Below, in pieces: positions 59,129 through 64,000 of a stretch of DNA of 64,000 bases. The translations under genes and the position numbers were made by a program. Below the pieces are notes generated by a model, which was not told the origin of the DNA, did not search any database, and worked only from the letters and a program-made list of their open reading frames with translations. The stretch is taken from positions 186,001 to 250,000 of the forward strand of contig URIZ01000001.1 in the NCBI GenBank assembly GCA_900548005.1, in the 5' to 3' direction. Each line of letters starts with the position of its first letter. Within the stretch, counting starts at the first letter, position 1. This DNA is from an uncultured Eubacteriales bacterium. GTDB taxonomy: Bacteria > Bacillota > Clostridia > Christensenellales > CAG-917.

Positions 59129-60586
59129 ATGGAACAAAATTATGTTACCGAACGTGTAAAAACCAACAATCTCACGCTTTTGACCGACCTTTATCAGCTT
59201 ACGATGATGAACGGTTATCACCTTTGCGGTCTTGACAAAACAAGGGCCGTTTTCGACGTGTTCTATCGCGGTGCAGGCGGATATTCCTATGCCATTGCCG
59301 CAGGACTCGAACAAGCAATCGACTACGTGCGCAATCTCCATTTTGATGACAGCGATATAGAATATCTCCGCTCGCTCGGCATTTTCGGAGAAGAATTCCT
59401 TGCCGCACTCAAGAATTTCAGCTTTTCGGGGGATATGAAAGCCGTGCCCGAAGGCACTATGGTTTTCCCCTACGAGCCCATACTCACGGTGTCCGCTCCG
59501 CTTTGGGAAGCGCAACTTGTGGAAACCGCAATTCTCACGTTCATCAATCACCAAACGCTCATCGCAACCAAGGCTGCAAGACTCAAAGAATGTACAAAGA
59601 ATAAAATAAGCGAGTTCGGTCTCAGACGCGCACAAGGCGCGGACGCAGGCATCTACGGCGCAAGAGCCGCTTGTATAGGCGGTTGCCGCACAACGTCCAA
59701 CGTCGTGGCAGGCAAGCTGTTCGGCATCCCCGTCACCGGCACGCACTCGCACAGCTGGGTTATGTCGTTTGACAGCGAGCTCGAAGCGTTTGAAAAATAC
59801 GCCGATATTTATCCCGACAACTGCTTGCTGCTTGTTGACACCTATGACACACTCAAGAGCGGTGTGCCAAACGCAATCAAAGTGTTTGACGAGCTAAAAG
59901 CCAAAGGCCACAAGCCAATCGGCATCCGTCTTGACAGCGGCGACCTTGCCTATCTCAGCCGCAAAGCGCGCGTTATGCTCGATGAGGCAGGGCACAAGGA
60001 TTGCCTTATCTTTGCCACCAACGACCTTGACGAAGACATCTTGCTTGCGCTCAACACTCAGGACGCAAAAATAGACGTGTACGGCATCGGCACAAAACTT
60101 ATCACCAGCTACAACAACGCGTCTTTGGGCGGCGTGTACAAGCTCTGCGCGCTCGAAGAAGACGGCAAACTCGTGCCAAAGATCAAGATCTCGAACAGCC
60201 ACGAAAAGACCACCAATCCCGGCGTGAAAAAGATCGTGCGTATCTTCAAGGACGGCATGGCGCAAGCAGACCTTATTTGCCTTGAAGACGAAGTCATCGA
60301 CACTTCGAAGCCGCTCACGATTTTCCACCCCGAGCAAACTTGGAAGAAAACCACTTTCACCGACTACACCGTCAAAGAGCTTATGGTGCCTGTTTTCAAG
60401 GACGGAAAACTTGTCTACGATATGCCGTCACTCAAACAAATTTGCGACAACGAAGACGAGAACATCAAAGAGTTTTTCCCGGAATATCGCAGAGTCATCA
60501 ACACTCAAGAATACAAGGTGGACTTGTCCCAAAAGCTGTGGGATCTCAAAACCGAGCTGCTCAACAAGGCTCACGCCAACGACTGA
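59129..60586 (+). CDS. pncB: Nicotinate phosphoribosyltransferase
   Basis: 485 aa, normal. Makes nicotinate mononucleotide from nicotinate and PRPP for NAD salvage. Motifs: LLTDLYQLTMMNGY, FGLRRAQGADAGIYGARAACIGG, TGTHSHSWVMSF, GIRLDSGDLAYLSRKAR and GIGTKLITS. AGGAG (59119-59123) fixes ATG 59129. Confidence 0.95.
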   Translation: MEQNYVTERVKTNNLTLLTDLYQLTMMNGYHLCGLDKTRAVFDVFYRGAGGYSYAIAAGLEQAIDYVRNLHFDDSDIEYLRSLGIFGEEFLAALKNFSFSGDMKAVPEGTMVFPYEPILTVSAPLWEAQLVETAILTFINHQTLIATKAARLKECTKNKISEFGLRRAQGADAGIYGARAACIGGCRTTSNVVAGKLFGIPVTGTHSHSWVMSFDSELEAFEKYADIYPDNCLLLVDTYDTLKSGVPNAIKVFDELKAKGHKPIGIRLDSGDLAYLSRKARVMLDEAGHKDCLIFATNDLDEDILLALNTQDAKIDVYGIGTKLITSYNNASLGGVYKLCALEEDGKLVPKIKISNSHEKTTNPGVKKIVRIFKDGMAQADLICLEDEVIDTSKPLTIFHPEQTWKKTTFTDYTVKELMVPVFKDGKLVYDMPSLKQICDNEDENIKEFFPEYRRVINTQEYKVDLSQKLWDLKTELLNKAHAND

Positions 60587-60626
60587 CAGAGGCAAAAATC
60601 AAACATATTTTTCAGAAAAAACACAC

Positions 60627-60657
60627 AATCGCATCCGCAAAAACGGGTGCGATTTTT
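60627..60657 (+). terminator. Intrinsic terminator after pncB
   Basis: AATCGCATCCG (60627-60637), loop, CGGGTGCGATT (60644-60654), Ts. Confidence 0.9.
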
Positions 60658-60659
60658 TG

Positions 60660-60977
60660 TGCCGAAACAGCCCTTTTGCCGCCTTATTTCTTGTGAAAAA
60701 ACAACATGTCGTAACCTGCTTTATTTATGAAAAACCATTGTTTATAAGTTTTGTTTTTTCAGTAAAACAATATCGAATTTAGCCACATTTTTTTGCAAAA
60801 AAAATCATTGTTTTGTATTTTCTTGTTTTTCACACAAAAGATAGTTTACACGCACGATTTATGGCATAAAGTTGCGATTTGGTATAAAATAAGACTTTTT
60901 TCGACAAAGTTGTGCGTTGATTTTATCTGCAATTTTCTGCTATTGTTTTCATAGAAAAAACGTGCGGAGAGTAGGCT
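60660..60977. other. AT-rich intergenic region
   Basis: No gene or clear RNA. CATTGTTT and AAACAATA words recur. A TATAAAAT at ~60883 could be a -10 box for the DivIVA-like gene, but no good -35 was found. Confidence 0.4.
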
Positions 60978-61667
60978 ATGAAAAAGAAGAAAATCACAAG
61001 ATTTCCCATATCGAGAAAAGGGTATGACGTGGACGCTGTGGAGAGTTATATCGCCCTTGAAGACGGCAAGGCGGAAGAAACCGAACTTGCGCTTAGAGAC
61101 AGGATAAAACAGCTGTCCGACGAGCTTGAAAATCTCAGGGCGGAAAACGCCGAGTTGAAAGGCAGAGAAGAGCAGATCAAGCTGTGTCTTGTCTCCGCCA
61201 CCGAAAACGCAAACAAACTCACCGACGACGTCAAGGCAAGATACCGCGCCGAGCTTGAAAGACTTCGCTTGTTTCGAGCCAAGTGGACAAGCGCATACGA
61301 GCAGATGAAAGAAAGATACCACTTTGACAAAGATGCGCTCAATGTGGAGAGCGTTGCCGTTGCCGTTGAGATAGAGCTCAAAAAGTTTCTCATGCAGGAT
61401 TTTTCGCTCAACAAGTGCGTGAGCGACGACGATATGGAGATGCATTTCAGAAAGGAAGTGGAAAGGCTCAGCGCAAGGCAAACCTCAATTGCAAAAATCA
61501 CCGATGACGGAGACAACGAGGAGTCTTCGCTCAAAGACATGATTAAGAAGGCGAAGGAACAAAAATCGCACGCGGACAAGAATTCGGCGGCTTTTTGCCT
61601 AGATGATGCGCTCAATCCGCCCCAAAGCCTTGATCAGACCTGTCAAGCCTTGTTTCTTGCCAAGTAA
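60978..61667 (+). CDS. DivIVA-domain protein
   Basis: 229 aa. N-terminal DivIVA lipid-binding segment ITRFPISRKGYDVDAVESYIALEDGKAEE, coiled coils (~30-75 and ~85-125) and a divergent C-terminus. Such proteins mark curved membranes at septa or poles; a GpsB/SepIVA-like or other division role is possible. GGAGAG upstream of the ATG. Confidence 0.8.
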   Translation: MKKKKITRFPISRKGYDVDAVESYIALEDGKAEETELALRDRIKQLSDELENLRAENAELKGREEQIKLCLVSATENANKLTDDVKARYRAELERLRLFRAKWTSAYEQMKERYHFDKDALNVESVAVAVEIELKKFLMQDFSLNKCVSDDDMEMHFRKEVERLSARQTSIAKITDDGDNEESSLKDMIKKAKEQKSHADKNSAAFCLDDALNPPQSLDQTCQALFLAK

Positions 61668-62001
61668 AACCGCGCCTTAAAATGTATAAAAAAATACTTT
61701 TCGTGTCGTATTATTAAAATTTTTCAAAAAAATATACGGCAAAATGTATGAAAACTTTTTTCTTGAAAACTCCGCTGTTTAGTGGGGTTTTGTGACATTG
61801 TGTGTGGTATTTTACACAAGAAAAATCCACTTTTTGAAAAACCATTAAAGAAATTTTAATATTGGGCATTGTTTTTTTTTGCGGAATATGATAGCATAAT
61901 CTAAGAGTTACGGCGCACGCTCGTGCATACACTATAATAGTTATAGTAAAATTGCAAAAATCGCCGCCTTGAGAGAAGATATTGTCAAAAAGGGGGTCGT
62001 A
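61668..62001. other. AT-rich gap with weak terminator
   Basis: ACTCCGC (61769-61775), loop, GTGGGGT (61782-61788), TTTTG is a weak terminator for the gene before. A TATAAT near 61932 and the small hairpin GCACG/CGTGC before it may form the RDD gene promoter. No gene seen. Confidence 0.45.
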
Positions 62002-63045
62002 ATGATCTACGACGTACAAAAGGCTAGTGTTACGAAGAGATTCGCAGCGTTTCTTCTTGACATCATTCTCATTGCTTGTTTGGCAGTGGGATTTATGGCT
62101 CTTGTTGCAGTTATTTGCAAATACGACACCCATTACAAAAATATGCAATCCATGGCGACTCAGGTTCAAGAAGAAGTCGTCGAAAGTTACAAGCAACAGA
62201 CCGGTTTTGACTTGAATATGTCAAAGGAAGAATACGACGCTCTCACTGAAGAGCAGAAGACGCAAGTCAACGAGCTTCGCACAAAAGCCGGCAAAGAAAT
62301 CACTGAAAAACTCAATGCAAACAGTGATTTTATGAAAGAGTACAAGTACATAAACGGCTTGACTCCGCTTATGGTTTCAATCGGGATTTTCCTTTCCGTA
62401 TTGATTTTTGAATTTATTATCCCCGTAGCATTGAAAAACGGGCAAACTATCGGTAAAAAGGTCTTTGGGCTCGCCGTGATGCACACAAACGGCGTGCGTG
62501 TGAGACCTTTTTCTATGTTCGTTCGCTCCATACTCGGCATGTACGTTTTTGAAATGATGGTGCCGATATACTTGATTTTGATGGCGTTTTTCTATCACGT
62601 TTTGAGCGGATATATCGCAATCGGCGTTATTGTCGCAATCGTGATTTTGCAAATCGCCGTTTTTGCGTACACGTTCAAGAGCACCGCGTCCGTTTTGCAC
62701 GACTTGATTGCAAGGACGGTGTGCGTTGACTTCTCAAGCCAAATGATATTTGACAGCGAAGAAGAGCTTATGGAATTCAAAAAAGCGCAACAGGATGAAC
62801 TTGCCGAGAGAGACGCATACCGAGAAGGGAAGAAATTTGACTTCTACAACAGCTCGCTCAATCGCAGAAACGGACGAAAAATCGTTGACGAAAACGGCAA
62901 AGAGATCGTCTATGACGATGAAAAGAAGGAAGAAAGCGCACCTTCAAACGAAACGTCGCAAGGCGAGAGTGTTTCCACTGTCGAAGAAAACGGCAAGGCA
63001 AATGCGAATGCAAAAAAGCACATAAAGCATAAGAAAAACAAATGA
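62002..63045 (+). CDS. RDD-family membrane protein
   Basis: 347 aa. RDD pattern: the N-terminal SVTKRFAAFLLDIILIACL (Arg...Asp), GQTIGKKVFGLAVM, and four to five spans (~20-45, ~130-150, ~185-210, ~215-240). A charged insert (~50-125) and a long hydrophilic C-tail ending in a Lys/His-rich stretch. Some RDD proteins act as Na+/H+ antiporters; most are unknown. AGGGGG seven to nine bases before ATG 62002 selects this start. Confidence 0.83.
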   Translation: MIYDVQKASVTKRFAAFLLDIILIACLAVGFMALVAVICKYDTHYKNMQSMATQVQEEVVESYKQQTGFDLNMSKEEYDALTEEQKTQVNELRTKAGKEITEKLNANSDFMKEYKYINGLTPLMVSIGIFLSVLIFEFIIPVALKNGQTIGKKVFGLAVMHTNGVRVRPFSMFVRSILGMYVFEMMVPIYLILMAFFYHVLSGYIAIGVIVAIVILQIAVFAYTFKSTASVLHDLIARTVCVDFSSQMIFDSEEELMEFKKAQQDELAERDAYREGKKFDFYNSSLNRRNGRKIVDENGKEIVYDDEKKEESAPSNETSQGESVSTVEENGKANANAKKHIKHKKNK

Positions 63046-63126
63046 CAACAACGTAAATCGTTGAGCGCGCACGCGACAAAGGTTTATGGATTATAACAAA
63101 ATATCTTATAAAGGAAATATGGGATT

Positions 63127-64000
63127 ATGAAAGTTGTATTAGAAAATTTGACGAAAATTTTCCAAAGTCGACACGAGAAAGGTAAAGAAGTCGTTGCTGT
63201 CAACAACTTCACGTTTGCTATTCCCGACGGAAAATTGGTCGGACTTCTCGGTCCGTCCGGTTGCGGCAAGAGCACCACGCTCTATATGATTTGCGGTTTG
63301 CAAAAGCCGACAGGCGGCAAGATTTATTTCGGTGACGACGACGTGACCGCTCTCGCGCCCGAAAACCGCGGCGTCGGACTCGTATTCCAAAACTATGCGC
63401 TTTATCCGCACATGACGGTCAAGCAAAACATTTTGTTCCCCCTTCAAAACTTGAAAGGCGCAGACAAACTTACCAAAGAAGAAATGCTTGAAAGAGCCTA
63501 CGATGCGGCAAAACTCGTGCAAATCGACGAGCTTATGGATCGCAAACCGAGCGAACTTTCGGGTGGTCAACAACAACGTGTCGCAATTGCGCGTGCGCTT
63601 GTCAAGATGCCCCGCGTTCTCCTTTTGGACGAGCCGCTTTCAAACCTTGACGCGCGTTTGAGACTTCAAACACGTGAAGAAATCAGACGTATCCAAAGAG
63701 AGACCAACATCACAACGGTGTTTGTCACCCACGACCAAGAAGAAGCGATGAGCATCTCGGACATGATCGTGGTTATGAAACTCGGCGTCGTGCAACAAAT
63801 CGGCAAGCCGCAAGACGTGTATGACAGCCCTGCAAACTTGTTTGTCGCAAAATTCCTCGGAACTCCGCCGATCAACGTGTTCAAGGGCGAAGTGAAGGGT
63901 GGCAAAGTTTATATCGGCAAAGACGCAGTGCTTGACGCTCCTACGGTTGAAGATCAGGACGTGTACGTCGGCATCCGTCCGGAAGGTTTCATTCTTAACG
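63127..64000 (+). CDS. Sugar ABC transporter ATP-binding protein (UgpC/MsmK type), 3'-truncated
   Basis: 291 codons to the window edge. Walker A GPSGCGKSTT, Q-loop FQNYALYPHMTV, signature LSGGQQQRVAIARAL, Walker B LLLDEPLSNLD, H-loop VTHDQEEA, then the start of the TOBE domain (YVGIRPEGF). Typical ~370-aa multi-sugar importer ATPase that energises several carbohydrate permeases. AAGG at 63111-63114; a three-codon ORF (ATG 63119) overlaps the start. Confidence 0.93.
   Translation, partial: MKVVLENLTKIFQSRHEKGKEVVAVNNFTFAIPDGKLVGLLGPSGCGKSTTLYMICGLQKPTGGKIYFGDDDVTALAPENRGVGLVFQNYALYPHMTVKQNILFPLQNLKGADKLTKEEMLERAYDAAKLVQIDELMDRKPSELSGGQQQRVAIARALVKMPRVLLLDEPLSNLDARLRLQTREEIRRIQRETNITTVFVTHDQEEAMSISDMIVVMKLGVVQQIGKPQDVYDSPANLFVAKFLGTPPINVFKGEVKGGKVYIGKDAVLDAPTVEDQDVYVGIRPEGFILN

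Overview
The window is a 64 kb chromosomal segment with moderate GC and short intergenic gaps, and no rRNA, tRNA, CRISPR array or prophage is visible. Gene content and order point to a Bacillota (Clostridia-type) bacterium, probably an uncultured gut lineage. The evidence is the rpoD-trmK-nif3-zinc-ribbon string, infC-rpmI-rplT, the yqfC-yqfD-phoH-yqfF-ybeY-era-recO block (as in Bacillus but without dgkA and cdd), dnaX-ybaB-recR, the secG/smpB pair, a class-2 galT, and protein arginine phosphatase beside threonylcarbamoyl-AMP synthase. YqfC and YqfD are sporulation-family proteins, so the lineage is, or descends from, an endospore former. The taxonomic placement is inference.

Layout. 1-5.5 kb: end of rpoD, trmK, nif3, a coiled-coil zinc-ribbon gene and a large GH2 beta-galactosidase. 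5.7-12.9 kb: translation genes (thrS, infC-rpmI-rplT, a SpoU methyltransferase, yebC) and an iron-sulfur pair (nifS-nifU). 13-22.6 kb: envelope genes: two small exported or membrane proteins, an HtrA-like protease, degV, an apbE/NusG-II/Gx-transporter flavinylation-type operon, and murG with two unknown membrane proteins on the minus strand. 22.7-33.2 kb: a second-type topoisomerase II pair, DUF1846, oligoendopeptidase F and dnaB. 33.6-43.6 kb: the yqfC-to-recO block, a large lipoprotein, tsaC and ywlE. 43.8-47.6 kb: a ferritin-like protein, secG, smpB, and metY-metA for O-acetylhomoserine sulfhydrylation. 47.6-49.6 kb: a small accessory island with a helix-turn-helix gene and three unknowns beside repeats. 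49.7-53.2 kb: dnaX-ybaB-recR. 53.2-53.9 kb: a repeat cluster. 54-64 kb: a zinc-ribbon membrane protein, divergent galT and galK-lgt, pncB, a DivIVA-like gene, an RDD membrane protein and the start of a sugar ABC-transporter ATPase.

How genes work together. Beta-galactosidase with GalK and GalT gives most of a lactose/Leloir route (galE and galM are not in the window). MetA has Glu at residue 111, which predicts acetyl-CoA use and fits the adjacent MetY. RecO and RecR belong to one recombination-mediator system. Lgt modifies the several lipoproteins encoded here.

Points that stand out: (1) a thrS leader hairpin whose 7-nt loop carries the threonine anticodon CGU in the anticodon position, just upstream of the Shine-Dalgarno; (2) a replicative DnaB helicase with an acidic C-terminal tail carrying four MPF motifs, the last at the very C-terminus, like the SSB C-terminal tip; (3) several genes whose ATG lies exactly 6-7 nt after a -10 box and has no Shine-Dalgarno, implying leaderless mRNAs; (4) a family of about 125-bp long-hairpin repeats that overlap stop codons and whose stems covary between copies; (5) a hidden 44-codon minus-strand gene with its own strong terminator.
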